The position numbers and the translations under genes were made by a program. Positions 26,245-35,315 of a DNA stretch of 64,000 nucleotides are shown here, piece after piece. Under the pieces are notes generated by a model that saw nothing but the letters and a program-made list of their open reading frames with translations, ran no database searches and had not been told where the DNA came from. This stretch comes from Gammaproteobacteria bacterium (GTDB taxonomy: Bacteria; Pseudomonadota; Gammaproteobacteria; Chromatiales; Chromatiaceae), in NCBI GenBank assembly GCA_009929855.1, contig RZZN01000004.1:42285-106284 (forward strand). Direction: 5' to 3'. Every line of letters starts with the position of its first letter. Position 1 is the first letter of the stretch.

Positions 26245-27294
26245 ATGTCCACCCCACACTGGCGCTCTGTCCCGCGCACGGCCGCAACCGACACCATCTA
26301 TGGACTCGCCCTCAGTCCCGACGGCCAGCAGCTGGCAACCGCAAGCTGGGACAGTCGAGTCACGCTCTGGGAGATCGCCAGCGGTCATATCCTCCACCGG
26401 CTCAGTGGTCATGTGGGGCGTGTCTACACGACACAATTCCACCCCGCGGGACACTGGCTCGCCTCGGGCGGCACCGACACCACGGTCCGGCTCTGGAATG
26501 TCGCCGACGGCGCCCCGTTGTGGAGCCAGAGCGGGCATGGCAGCCTGGTCTACAGTCTCGACTTCCAGCCGGGGGGCGAGCTGCTCGCCTCTGGAAGCGA
26601 GGACGGCACCATCTGTATCTGGCGCAGCGCCGACGGTACCCTGGTGCGCACCATCGAGGGACATCCGCAATATGTTCAGGGTGTCGCCTTCTCGCCCGAC
26701 GGCGCCCGTCTGCTCTCGGGAAGCCGCGACTGCACCATGGCGATCTGGGAGGTGGCCAGCGGTGAGGAGCTCGCCCGGATCGATGTCATCAACAACGGAA
26801 TCAACAGCACTCGATTCAGCGCGGACGGCACGCGCGCCCTGCTGAGCAATGTCGACGGCTCGGTCGGACTCTGGGATCTGGAGCGCGGCGCATGCATCCT
26901 GGAGTTGGAGGGACACACCTACCCCGCCTGGAGCGCGATCTTCAGCCCCGATGGCAAGACCATCGCATCGGCTAGCGCCGATAAGACGATCGTGCTCTGG
27001 GATGCCGCGAGCGGCAGCGAGCGCGCGCGCCTGACCGGTCACGAGAAGGACGTCTATTGCATCGCCTACAGTCCTGACGGAAAGTGGCTCTACTCGGGAA
27101 GCGTCGACCAGCACATTCGTGCCTGGAGCCTGGACGACACGGATGCGCGCTGGGAGGATCTGAGCGCGGCCTGGCAGAGCGCCGAGACCGCGGATGCACA
27201 GACCGCCGCCGCGACGCAGGCGCAAGCGACACAGCCCAGCGCGAAGGCGCCCGCGACCGGTTTCCTCGGCCGGCTCTTCGGCGGGAAACGCTGA
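26245..27294 (+). CDS. Seven-bladed WD40-repeat protein
   Basis: This 349-residue protein consists almost wholly of seven WD repeats (about residues 15-305), each ending in forms such as VTLWEIASG, VRLWNVADG, ICIWRSADG, VLWDAASG and separated by GH turns. Such propellers are protein-interaction platforms with no catalysis of their own. A 30-residue Ala/Gln/Thr linker follows, then the tail GFLGRLFGGKR, a short basic amphipathic end. There is no signal peptide, so it is cytoplasmic. It has a good AGGAG site and lies 57 bases after the acetolactate-synthase-like gene, suggesting joint expression. The partner is unknown. Confidence 0.85.
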   Translation: MSTPHWRSVPRTAATDTIYGLALSPDGQQLATASWDSRVTLWEIASGHILHRLSGHVGRVYTTQFHPAGHWLASGGTDTTVRLWNVADGAPLWSQSGHGSLVYSLDFQPGGELLASGSEDGTICIWRSADGTLVRTIEGHPQYVQGVAFSPDGARLLSGSRDCTMAIWEVASGEELARIDVINNGINSTRFSADGTRALLSNVDGSVGLWDLERGACILELEGHTYPAWSAIFSPDGKTIASASADKTIVLWDAASGSERARLTGHEKDVYCIAYSPDGKWLYSGSVDQHIRAWSLDDTDARWEDLSAAWQSAETADAQTAAATQAQATQPSAKAPATGFLGRLFGGKR

Positions 27295-27872
27295 GCGAGC
27301 GCCAGCGGATCGCGGCGCGACGACCAGGCATCGCCGATGGGACCATCAGGTGGCGGCGCGTCGGCGGCTCAAGAAGGGTGTCCACCCGGAGATCCGCGAC
27401 GCGCACGGGCGCGTCGCCACCCAGATCTCGCGTCTTACCGCGCCACCCTGGTTGGACGCGAACGATTGACCCAGGGAATCCTCCGACTTTAAAGAATTCA
27501 TCCCTGGAGACTTGCCAGGGTCGCGCGCAACACGCATCTTCACTTCTTGTGAGCTGGCTCGTCTGGGAGCGCCATACGCTTCAGGTCACCAGAGCGGATG
27601 CGCGCATCACCGTGAGCGCGTGCACCGGCTTATCCCGCTCGGCGCGGCCCCAAAGTCAGGCCGATGGTCGGGCACGTGCGTCGTGGTTTGGTCTGGGTTC
27701 TCGACAGCCAGGATGCGATCACGCCGCCGACCGGGATGACTTCGGGGCCAAGACTCGCCTCAGCCGCTTGGCAAGACTCAAGACCACGCCGTGACGCCCA
27801 TGGAATCGGCCCCTGATCACGATGACACCCACTGAACGAGCCCTCGTTGACCGAGGGTTGGAGACCCAAGAA
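27295..27872. other. Gene-free region between WD40 and malate synthase genes
   Basis: No reading frame here resembles a protein I know, although the base composition looks partly coding-like. A 7-base-pair inverted repeat, CCAGGGA/TCCCTGG, spans about 27471-27508 around an AT-rich loop with a GAATTC. A further hairpin at 27841-27857 lies before the malate synthase start. Decayed genes are possible. Confidence 0.5.
27841..27857 (+). promoter_or_regulatory. Hairpin just upstream of the malate synthase ribosome-binding site
   Basis: CCCTCG-TTGAC-CGAGGG forms a 6-base-pair stem ending a few bases before GGAG and the ATG at 27873. It could modulate translation initiation. This is inference from position alone. 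Confidence 0.4.
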
Positions 27873-30047
27873 ATGATTGAACGCGTGGATGTGGGCGGCC
27901 TGCGGGTCGCCAAGCCTCTCTATGACTTGATGCAGGAAGAGATCCTCCCTGGCACCTCGATCGATCCCGATCAGCTCTGGCAGTCATTCGGCGAGATGGT
28001 GCGCGAGCTTGCGCCGCGTCACCGTGAGCTGCTGGCCGAGCGCGACCAGCTGCAGGCGCGGATCGACGAATGGCACCGCGCGCGGCGCGGCCAGCCCGTG
28101 GACATGGACGCCTATCGTGCCTTCCTCTCCGAGATCGGCTATCTGGTGCCCGAGGGGCCGGCCTTCAGCGTGAGCACGGCCAACGTCGACCCGGAGATCG
28201 CCGTGGTCGCCGGGCCACAGCTGGTGGTGCCGGTCAGCAACGCACGTTATGCGCTCAATGCCGCCAACGCCCGCTGGGGCAGTCTCTACGACGCACTCTA
28301 CGGGACCGACGCCATCCCAGAGGAGGGAGGCCTGGAGCGTGGAGCGGCCTTCAATCCGAAGCGGGGTGCCGCGGTCGTCGCGCGCGCCGCCGCCGTGCTC
28401 GATGCCGCGGCGCCGCTGACCAGGGGCTCGCACGGCGAGGTCTGTGGCTACCGGATCGAATATGGCAAGCTCCTGATCTGCTTACCCGACAACAGTCAGA
28501 CGACACTGAAGGATCCAGATCGATTCGTCGGTTATCGCGGCACTCCCGAGCAACCCACGGCCATCTTGTTGGTCAACCACGGGCTGCACATCGAGATCCG
28601 GATCGATCGCGAGCATCCGATCGGGCGCGCGAGTGCCGCCGGGGTTGCCGACGTCCTACTCGAATCGGCGATGACCGCCATCCAGGATTGCGAGGACTCG
28701 GTCGCCGCGGTCGATACTCAGGATAAGGTCGAGGTCTATCGCAACTGGCTTGGACTCATGAAAGGCGACTTGACCGCCCGCTTCCAGAAGGGCGACAAGA
28801 TGATCGAGCGCGCCCTGGCGGATGACCCGGCCTATTACACACCCGGTGGCGCGACCCTGAGCCTGCCCGGACGCGCGCTCCTGTTGGTCCGCAACGTCGG
28901 ACATCTGATGACCACCGACGCAGTGCTCGACGAGGCCGGGAACGAGATCCCGGAGGGCATGCTCGATGGCCTGGTCACGGTCGCCTGCGCACTCCACGAC
29001 ATCCATCCAGACCATGGCGCGCGCCGCAACTCGCGCACTGGCAGCGTCTACATCGTCAAGCCCAAGATGCACGGACCCGCCGAGGTACAGCTCGCGGTCG
29101 ACATCTTCGCGCGGATCGAGGATGCGCTGGGGCTGGCGCGCAATACGCTCAAGATCGGCATCATGGATGAGGAACGGCGCACCACGTTGAATCTCAAGGA
29201 ATGCATTCGGGTCGCGCGCGAGCGGGTGATCTTCATCAACACCGGGTTCCTCGACCGCACCGGCGACGAGATCCATACCGACATGGAAGCTGGCGCGGTC
29301 CTGCGCAAGGGCCACATGAAGAGCGCGCCCTGGCTGCTCGCCTACGAGGATTGGAACGTCGACGTGGGTCTCGCCTGCGGTCTGCGCGGCCATGCCCAGA
29401 TCGGCAAGGGGATGTGGACCATGCCGGATGAGATGCATGCCATGCTGGCGACCAAGGCCAACCACCCCAAGGCCGGCGCCAACTGCGCCTGGGTCCCCTC
29501 CCCTACGGCCGCCACCTTGCACGCGCTGCACTATCATGAGGTCGATGTCGCCGCCGTACAGGCCGAGCTGGCCGCGGGCGGTCCACGCGCGCGCCTGGAG
29601 ACCATCCTGCAGATCCCGCTGGATCCCGATTGCGCCTGGACGCCGGAGGAGATCCAACAGGAGCTCGACAACAATTGCCAAGGCATCCTGGGCTATGTGG
29701 TGCGCTGGGTCGATCAGGGCGTGGGCTGCTCGAAGGTGCCGGATATCGCCAACATCGGCCTGATGGAGGACCGCGCCACACTGCGCATCTCCAGTCAGCA
29801 TGTGGCCAATTGGCTGCATCATGGCATCGTCTCCACCGCACAGGTCAAGGAGACCCTCGAGCGCATGGCCGCGGTGGTCGACCAGCAAAATGCCGGGGAT
29901 CCCTTCTACATTCCCATGGCCCCGGGCTTCGATGGGATCGCCTTCCAGGCCGCCTGTGATTTGATCTTCAAGGGCCGCGAGGCCCCCAACGGCTATACCG
30001 AGCCAACCTTGCACGCCATGCGTCGTCGTCTCAAGACCAGCCGCTGA
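27873..30047 (+). CDS. glcB: Malate synthase G
   Basis: The enzyme condenses glyoxylate and acetyl-CoA to malate, completing the glyoxylate cycle or glycolate assimilation. The 724 residues align by eye with E. coli GlcB along the whole length: [49 protein letters not shown], the catalytic region [13 protein letters not shown] [15 protein letters not shown], and near the end DQQNAGDP. The start at ATG 27873 follows GGAG by 9 bases; a frame from 27822 adds unrelated residues. No isocitrate lyase is in the window. Confidence 0.96.
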   Translation: MIERVDVGGLRVAKPLYDLMQEEILPGTSIDPDQLWQSFGEMVRELAPRHRELLAERDQLQARIDEWHRARRGQPVDMDAYRAFLSEIGYLVPEGPAFSVSTANVDPEIAVVAGPQLVVPVSNARYALNAANARWGSLYDALYGTDAIPEEGGLERGAAFNPKRGAAVVARAAAVLDAAAPLTRGSHGEVCGYRIEYGKLLICLPDNSQTTLKDPDRFVGYRGTPEQPTAILLVNHGLHIEIRIDREHPIGRASAAGVADVLLESAMTAIQDCEDSVAAVDTQDKVEVYRNWLGLMKGDLTARFQKGDKMIERALADDPAYYTPGGATLSLPGRALLLVRNVGHLMTTDAVLDEAGNEIPEGMLDGLVTVACALHDIHPDHGARRNSRTGSVYIVKPKMHGPAEVQLAVDIFARIEDALGLARNTLKIGIMDEERRTTLNLKECIRVARERVIFINTGFLDRTGDEIHTDMEAGAVLRKGHMKSAPWLLAYEDWNVDVGLACGLRGHAQIGKGMWTMPDEMHAMLATKANHPKAGANCAWVPSPTAATLHALHYHEVDVAAVQAELAAGGPRARLETILQIPLDPDCAWTPEEIQQELDNNCQGILGYVVRWVDQGVGCSKVPDIANIGLMEDRATLRISSQHVANWLHHGIVSTAQVKETLERMAAVVDQQNAGDPFYIPMAPGFDGIAFQAACDLIFKGREAPNGYTEPTLHAMRRRLKTSR

Positions 30048-30061
30048 GGAAGGGATGAGGA

Positions 30062-30087
30062 CCGCCGGGGTCGGCGAGCCCCGGCGG
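30062..30087. terminator. Strong hairpin after malate synthase
   Basis: A perfect 9-base-pair stem, CCGCCGGGG/CCCCGGCGG, with an 8-base loop lies 15 bases after the stop codon. There is no U-tract, but the stability suggests a 3' end or pausing site. Confidence 0.55.
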
Positions 30088-30204
30088 ACAATCCAGGACC
30101 AGCTTGTGCGAGCGAGGGCCGACGCCCGAGCTCGAAAAAAGCAGAATGATTGATCTGGATTGGGTTTCAGTGCACTGGTTTCAGTTCATGATAGCCAAAA
30201 CGCT

Positions 30205-30234
30205 TTGACAATCGCCGAGTCGCAGAGGGATAAA
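30205..30234 (+). promoter_or_regulatory. Probable promoter of the DsrC-like gene
   Basis: TTGACA (30205-30210) is followed after 18 bases by GATAAA (30229-30234). A transcript starting near 30241 would have a leader of about 90 bases ending in a good GGAGG site. Confidence 0.45.
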
Positions 30235-30331
30235 CGTGACCGTCGACCCAAGATACGGATTCACGCCAGTGGATAGGCACGATGACCACCAAGCCGCAGT
30301 ACCAAGCCACCTCCGGGTGGAGGAGTAGACC

Positions 30332-30673
30332 ATGTCAGCCATGCAGATCGCCGGACGGCACCTGGATGTCAACAAGCACGGCCATCTGGCCATGTTCGAT
30401 CACTGGGCGCCCGATGTCGCCACCGCCCTGGCGGCGGAAGACGGCCTGACCTTGACGGATAAACACTGGATCATCATCAACTTCCTGCGTGACTATTACG
30501 CGACTCATGAGATCCCACCCTCGCCGCGTGTCGTCATCAAGACGGTCGGCGATGAAGTCTCGCCGCACCTGCCCTGCACCCGCAAGCAGCTCGAGTCACT
30601 CTTCCCGAACGGCGGCTGCAGGCAGGCCTGCCGGATCGCCGGACTGCCAAGATACTATTGCCATTCCTGCTGA
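30332..30673 (+). CDS. DsrC/TusE-family protein with five cysteines
   Basis: DsrC/TusE proteins carry sulfur as persulfides or trisulfides on C-terminal cysteines, in sulfur oxidation (DsrC) or tRNA thiolation (TusE). The fold is clear: WAPDVATALAAEDGLTLTDKHWIIINFLRDYY and the C-terminal FPNGG...ACRIAGLP. Length is 113 residues. Cysteines lie at 82, 96, 100, 110 and 113. C100 matches the inner DsrC cysteine. The normal penultimate cysteine position is histidine, flanked by C110 and a terminal C113. It is therefore neither a standard DsrC nor TusE. It stands alone, not next to dsrAB. A GGAGG site supports the start. Confidence 0.87.
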   Translation: MSAMQIAGRHLDVNKHGHLAMFDHWAPDVATALAAEDGLTLTDKHWIIINFLRDYYATHEIPPSPRVVIKTVGDEVSPHLPCTRKQLESLFPNGGCRQACRIAGLPRYYCHSC

Positions 30674-30685
30674 TCTCCATCACCC

Positions 30686-30711
30686 CTGGGCACTGCTCGA
30701 CCAGTGCCCAG
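30686..30711. terminator. Perfect bidirectional hairpin between DsrC-like gene and malQ
   Basis: CTGGGCACTG, a CTCGAC loop and CAGTGCCCAG form a perfect 10-base-pair stem 12 bases after one stop and 26 bases after the other, between convergent genes. It lacks a U-run on either strand. Confidence 0.6.
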
Positions 30712-30737
30712 CACTCCGCCATCCTCGACCCATTCAC

Positions 30738-32246
30738 TCAGATTGGAAATGGCAGTCGCCCGTACAAGCGGCTCAGCACCCGCAGACGCTCGCTCGACTG
30801 TTCGCTCAGATGCTCTTGGCGATAGCGCCAGAGCCAGTTCCCCCCAGTGGTCCCTGGACGGTTCATGCAGGCCTCCGCGCCGAGCCCCAGAACATCCTGC
30901 ATCGGAAAGAGCGCGAACGCGGCCACCGAGGCAAGCGCGCCGCGGATGAAATCCCAGTGGACCTCGCTGCCGTCACTATTGAGATACAACAACGCATGGT
31001 GACGCGTCTCGGGATCGCGTTGCGCCCACCAGCCGAGCAAGGTGTTGTTGTCGTGGGTTCCAGTGTAGACCGCGAGACGCTGTCGGTGGTTGTGGGGCAG
31101 AAAGGCGGAGCGGCCGAACCCACCCGCGGTATCCTCGAACCCGAATTGTAGGATCGCCATGCCGGGTAGACCGAGCTGATCACGCAGTGTCTCGACATCC
31201 TCGGTGATCACGCCCAGATCCTCGGCGATCAGCGGTAAGGGATCGCCCAAGCCATCGCGCAAGGCCTCGAAGAGGGCCAACCCAGGCCCGCGCACCCAAC
31301 GGCCATTGATCGCCGTCTCTTCCTCCGCGGGGATTTCCCAGTACCCGGCGAAACCTCTGAAGTGATCGATCCGAACCAGATCCACCAATGCCAATGTCCG
31401 CCGCAAGCGCTCGATCCAAAAGCGATAGCCATCGGCGGCCAGGCGCGACCAATCGTAGAGCGGGTTGCCCCAGCGCTGCCCTGTCGCGCTGAAATAATCC
31501 GGCGGGACGCCAGCGACCACCGTCGGATGACCTGAGTCATCGAGATGAAACCATTCGCGATGGGTCCAAACCTCGCTCGAATCATGGGCGACGAAGATCG
31601 GAACGTCGCCGATCAGGCGCACGCCCCGCTGGTTGGCGTAGTGACGCAGCGCGGACCATTGCTTGAACAAGAAATACTGGATCAGATGCTGGGTCTCGAG
31701 CTCGCGCACGTGGGCGTGCGCCCAGTGCGCAAGCGCGCCAGCATCACGCTTGGCGAGCTCGGGGCGCCACTCGGTCCAGGGCCGATAGCCGTGGTGAACC
31801 TTGAGTGCATGATAGAGCGCATAGTCATCCAGCCAATCGGCGTGCGCATGGCGGAATTCGGCATAGTCCTGGCGGTCGGTTTCGTGCGCGCGCTCTTGGA
31901 AGCCATGAACCGCACGCGCGATCAGCGCCCGTTTCCAGGGGATCAGTGCATTGAAATCGACCAGATCCTGATCGAGCTGAGGGTGATCGAGATGCTCGGG
32001 GTCGATCCAGCCAGCCTCCAACAGGAGCTCGGGACTGATCAGCAGTGGGTTGAGCGCGAATGCCGAGGTGCACTGATAAGGCGATTCACCATAGCCTGTC
32101 GGGCCGAGCGGAAGCATCTGCCACAAACCTTGTCCCGCCGCCACGAGAAAATCGACGAAACGATAGGCCGCTGGACCCAGATCGCCGATCCCGAACGGGC
32201 CGGGCAAAGAGGTGGGATGAAGGAGAATGCCACTGGTCCGATGCAT
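30738..32246 (-). CDS. malQ: 4-alpha-glucanotransferase (amylomaltase)
   Basis: MalQ moves alpha-1,4-glucan segments between maltodextrins in glycogen turnover. The 502-residue GH77 protein starts with HRTSGILLHPTSLPGPFGIGDLG, the typical family beginning. The catalytic residues are visible in VRIDHFRGF (nucleophile), LIAEDLG (acid/base) and GTHDNNT (stabiliser). It may process the glucan made by amylosucrase about 8 kb away, although the genes are not linked in one operon. It is convergent with the DsrC-like gene. Confidence 0.95.
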   Translation of the reverse strand: MHRTSGILLHPTSLPGPFGIGDLGPAAYRFVDFLVAAGQGLWQMLPLGPTGYGESPYQCTSAFALNPLLISPELLLEAGWIDPEHLDHPQLDQDLVDFNALIPWKRALIARAVHGFQERAHETDRQDYAEFRHAHADWLDDYALYHALKVHHGYRPWTEWRPELAKRDAGALAHWAHAHVRELETQHLIQYFLFKQWSALRHYANQRGVRLIGDVPIFVAHDSSEVWTHREWFHLDDSGHPTVVAGVPPDYFSATGQRWGNPLYDWSRLAADGYRFWIERLRRTLALVDLVRIDHFRGFAGYWEIPAEEETAINGRWVRGPGLALFEALRDGLGDPLPLIAEDLGVITEDVETLRDQLGLPGMAILQFGFEDTAGGFGRSAFLPHNHRQRLAVYTGTHDNNTLLGWWAQRDPETRHHALLYLNSDGSEVHWDFIRGALASVAAFALFPMQDVLGLGAEACMNRPGTTGGNWLWRYRQEHLSEQSSERLRVLSRLYGRLPFPI

Positions 32247-32440
32247 GCCATGACTCCAAGGATGGGCGAAGATGCGAGCAGAGCAGTCTACCGAAAGCGG
32301 CAGCGAAAAACCGTGCTGGACAGGAAAAAACCCCCTGAAAGATCACCCGAGGGCAGCGCCCCAGCCGATCGGGAGGTGTCGGTCCACCTGACTTTGCGGA
32401 TACACTAGTGCCCAACAAAACCGACTGTGGAGTCGATCGC

Positions 32441-32617
32441 ATGTCCAGTGGAAGCCTCAAGGGTCTCGAAGTCGTCCTGATCGCGGGCCTCGTCTTCTGG
32501 TTCGCCTATTCGCAGCTCAACGCGCTCAAACGCTCCAAGCCAACCGACTCGCCAAGCACGGATGAGGAGACGAAGGAGGCGCGCGATCGCGACACGCCCG
32601 CCAGTAAACCGGACTGA
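32441..32617 (+). CDS. Small single-pass membrane protein
   Basis: This 58-residue protein starts MSSGSLKGLEVVLIAGLVFWFAYSQLNALKR, with one hydrophobic helix at about residues 8-26 followed by a charged, proline-containing cytoplasmic-type tail. GGAG lies 8 bases before ATG 32441. The frame is open from 32408, but the extra residues look random. The function is unknown. It diverges from malQ and is convergent with the PAS-GGDEF-EAL gene, so no operon partner is evident. Confidence 0.62.
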   Translation: MSSGSLKGLEVVLIAGLVFWFAYSQLNALKRSKPTDSPSTDEETKEARDRDTPASKPD

Positions 32618-32633
32618 CACGACCCTGGCGTCT

Positions 32634-35315
32634 TCAGTGAGGATGGATGGCGACCTCGCCACTCAGCCAAGCCTCGGGGGGCACGGGGCAACCGTAGAGT
32701 GATCCTTGCGCCTCATCGCAACCGGCGCCCTTGACCAGCTCAGCCTGCACCGCGGTGGCGACGCCCTCCACCAGGATGGAGAGCTTGAGCGCGCGCGCCA
32801 GTGCGACCACGGCGCGGCCCAAGGTGACGCCATCCGGATCGCCAGCGAGACTGATCAGCATCTCATTGCTGAGCTTCAGGCGCCTGACTGGCAGCCGCTT
32901 GAGATCGGCCAGCGCGCCGAGCGCCAGACCCGTTTCAGCGACGGCCAACGCCATGCCGAGCGTGCCGAGCGCGTGCAGATTGGCGGGCACCTGCTCCGGT
33001 GACTCACGCAACAGGCTCTCGTCGATCTCGATCTCGATGCGCTCGGCCCCGACGCCGGTCTCCTGCAGGATCGCACGGATCTCATCGATCACATCCTCGC
33101 GCTCGAACCAGCGTGTGGACAGCTTGATCGTGATCCTTGGCACCTGCAGACCAGCCCGATCCCAAGCCACGATTTGGTGACAAATGCGTCTCAGCATCCA
33201 GGCACCGAACAGTCGGCAGAGACCCGCATCGGCGGACCGCCGCAAAAAACGCTCGGGAGGGATCTGTTCAAGCTGCGGATGCTCCCAAACCACATGCGCC
33301 TCGGCCGCGCTCAATCCGCCATCGGCAAGGCGCATCACGGGTTGGTACTCCAGGGACACCTGACCATGCTCGATCGCTTCATGCAAGGCGTTCTCCATGC
33401 GCATGCAGAGCCTCGCACCCTCCTCCATCACTGGATCGAAGAAACAAAAGGTCAGACGTCCACGCTGCTTGGCGTGATACATCGCCATGTCGGCGCGACT
33501 GAGCAAGGCGTCCATGTCACGACCATCGGTGGGGAAGAGACTGATCCCGATACTGACACCGATATGACAATCCTGGCCCATGACTCGGAATGGTGTTTTG
33601 AAGAGATCGATCAAGCGCTGCGCCAGCGCCCCCGCCTCCCGAGGTTCAACGAGATCCTCCATCAGGACGACGAACTCATCCCCACCGATGCGCGCGATGC
33701 TGTCGCGGCCCCGCAGCCGTTTGGCGAGCGACTTGGCCACATCCCGCAGCAGGGCATCGCCCGCATGATGCCCCAGCGTATCGTTGACTCGCTTGAAGAG
33801 ATCCAGATCCAGGAACAAGAACGCCAACGGGACCGCATCCCGCTGCGCACGCTGCAAGGCACGCTCGGCACGGAAACGCATCGCCACGCGGTTGGGCAGG
33901 CCCGTCAGCTCGTCATGATGGGCGAGGTGTTGCAAGGCTTGCTCGGCCTGCTTGATCTGGCTGATGTCACTGAACACACAGACATAGGTCTCAGGCATCC
34001 CATCGGCACCGCGCACCGCGCTGATCGTCGTCAGCTGAGAATAGACCTCGCCACTCTTGCGGCGGCTGTTGGATTCACCCCGCCAGAATCCGCTCTCGCG
34101 TAGAGACGCCCGTGCCGCGTCCTGTAAGACATCCAGATCGGGAGGATCGGCACTCAGCTCACCAAGTGACCGACCGAGCACATCCGCCTCGCTGAATCCG
34201 GTGATCTTGGTGAAGGCCGGATTCACGGCAAGGATATGGAGCTCGGCATCCGTGATCACGATGCCCTCGGTGGTGTTGTCGAAGACAGTCTGAGCCAGCC
34301 GCTCACGCTCACGCGCCAGGCGCTCACCACTCAGGTCGCGCCAAGTCACCAGGAGCGCCGATTCGTCGGTGATGCGCACCGGGGTCAGTGTCATCATGAG
34401 TGGCACGAGGTGACCATCATGATGCAGACAATCCCATTGGAAACGTTGAGTTCCCTCTTGGAGCGCGAGCGTCGCGAGACGATTGGCCTTCGCGACGCTC
34501 GGCTGTCCATCCGGCTGCACCGACGGGGAAAGCTCCCCGAGTTGTTTGCCGATCACCTCAGCCGCCGACGCGTAACCAAGCATCGACACGGCCGCGGGAT
34601 TGACAGACACATAACGTTGCTGCCGGATGATGCCGATCCCTTCGCTGGCCGCCTCGAAGAGCGTCCGATAGTGCTCCTCGCTGGCGCGCGCCTCGCCGTA
34701 GGCCTCCTCGACCGCACGCAGACGCTCCTCGATGGCTGCTGAGCGATCGAGCACGGCACACACGAACCGACTCGGCTCATGGTGTGTCGCCGGCAACCTA
34801 GCGATATGCAGATCACCGATCAGCTCATGGCCATCGGTACTGCGAAAACCGGCTTCGCGAACCGTGATCCGCTCACCGACCGCCAGCGCTGACCAGGCGC
34901 TCACCACACGCTCGCGATCGGCCTCCCGGACCAAGCGAGTAAAGAAATATTGATGGATGGGCGAAGAGCGCAAGGCAAAGAGACGGCGTGCCTCGGGGTT
35001 GGCCTCGAGCACCAGTCCATAGGTGTCCAAGACCAGCTCGGCGATCGGCAGGGTATTGAAGAAGGCCGTGAAGCGCGCCAGTGCCGCGAGTCCCTCCTGC
35101 TGCGCAGCGATCAGCTCCTCATTCTGGATCTCCAGCTCGGCCTGATAGATCCGCGCATTCTCCATGAGCACCGACAGAGACACCTCGCCCTGCGCCAAGA
35201 GGTCCTCGGCGAGATCGAAGCGTCCAAGACGCAGGGCGCTGATCGCCCGCTCGCGCAGCTCAGGCAGCTCAGGGCTCGGCTCGTTCGGCTTGTCATCCTC
35301 GCGATTCTGTGTCAT
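32634..35315 (-). CDS. PAS-GGDEF-EAL signalling protein, likely active diguanylate cyclase
   Basis: The 893-residue soluble sensor has a coiled-coil N-terminus (about 30-75), three PAS domains (about 80-200, 215-335, 345-460), a canonical GGDEF domain (RIGGDEFVVL near residue 560) and a C-terminal EAL-like domain. In the latter, EAL reads EAHVVW and the metal motif DDFG reads AETG, so phosphodiesterase activity is doubtful. It should make cyclic di-GMP in response to a PAS-sensed signal. No transmembrane helix is seen. Its start overlaps the stop of the CheB-CheR gene (35312-35315), making a two-gene unit. Confidence 0.9.
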   Translation of the reverse strand: MTQNREDDKPNEPSPELPELRERAISALRLGRFDLAEDLLAQGEVSLSVLMENARIYQAELEIQNEELIAAQQEGLAALARFTAFFNTLPIAELVLDTYGLVLEANPEARRLFALRSSPIHQYFFTRLVREADRERVVSAWSALAVGERITVREAGFRSTDGHELIGDLHIARLPATHHEPSRFVCAVLDRSAAIEERLRAVEEAYGEARASEEHYRTLFEAASEGIGIIRQQRYVSVNPAAVSMLGYASAAEVIGKQLGELSPSVQPDGQPSVAKANRLATLALQEGTQRFQWDCLHHDGHLVPLMMTLTPVRITDESALLVTWRDLSGERLARERERLAQTVFDNTTEGIVITDAELHILAVNPAFTKITGFSEADVLGRSLGELSADPPDLDVLQDAARASLRESGFWRGESNSRRKSGEVYSQLTTISAVRGADGMPETYVCVFSDISQIKQAEQALQHLAHHDELTGLPNRVAMRFRAERALQRAQRDAVPLAFLFLDLDLFKRVNDTLGHHAGDALLRDVAKSLAKRLRGRDSIARIGGDEFVVLMEDLVEPREAGALAQRLIDLFKTPFRVMGQDCHIGVSIGISLFPTDGRDMDALLSRADMAMYHAKQRGRLTFCFFDPVMEEGARLCMRMENALHEAIEHGQVSLEYQPVMRLADGGLSAAEAHVVWEHPQLEQIPPERFLRRSADAGLCRLFGAWMLRRICHQIVAWDRAGLQVPRITIKLSTRWFEREDVIDEIRAILQETGVGAERIEIEIDESLLRESPEQVPANLHALGTLGMALAVAETGLALGALADLKRLPVRRLKLSNEMLISLAGDPDGVTLGRAVVALARALKLSILVEGVATAVQAELVKGAGCDEAQGSLYGCPVPPEAWLSGEVAIHPH

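Noticed and set aside
28656..30014. Antisense open frame of about 450 codons across malate synthase G
   Set aside because: It is opposite a strongly conserved enzyme, has no recognisable motifs, and its codon pattern mirrors the sense gene.
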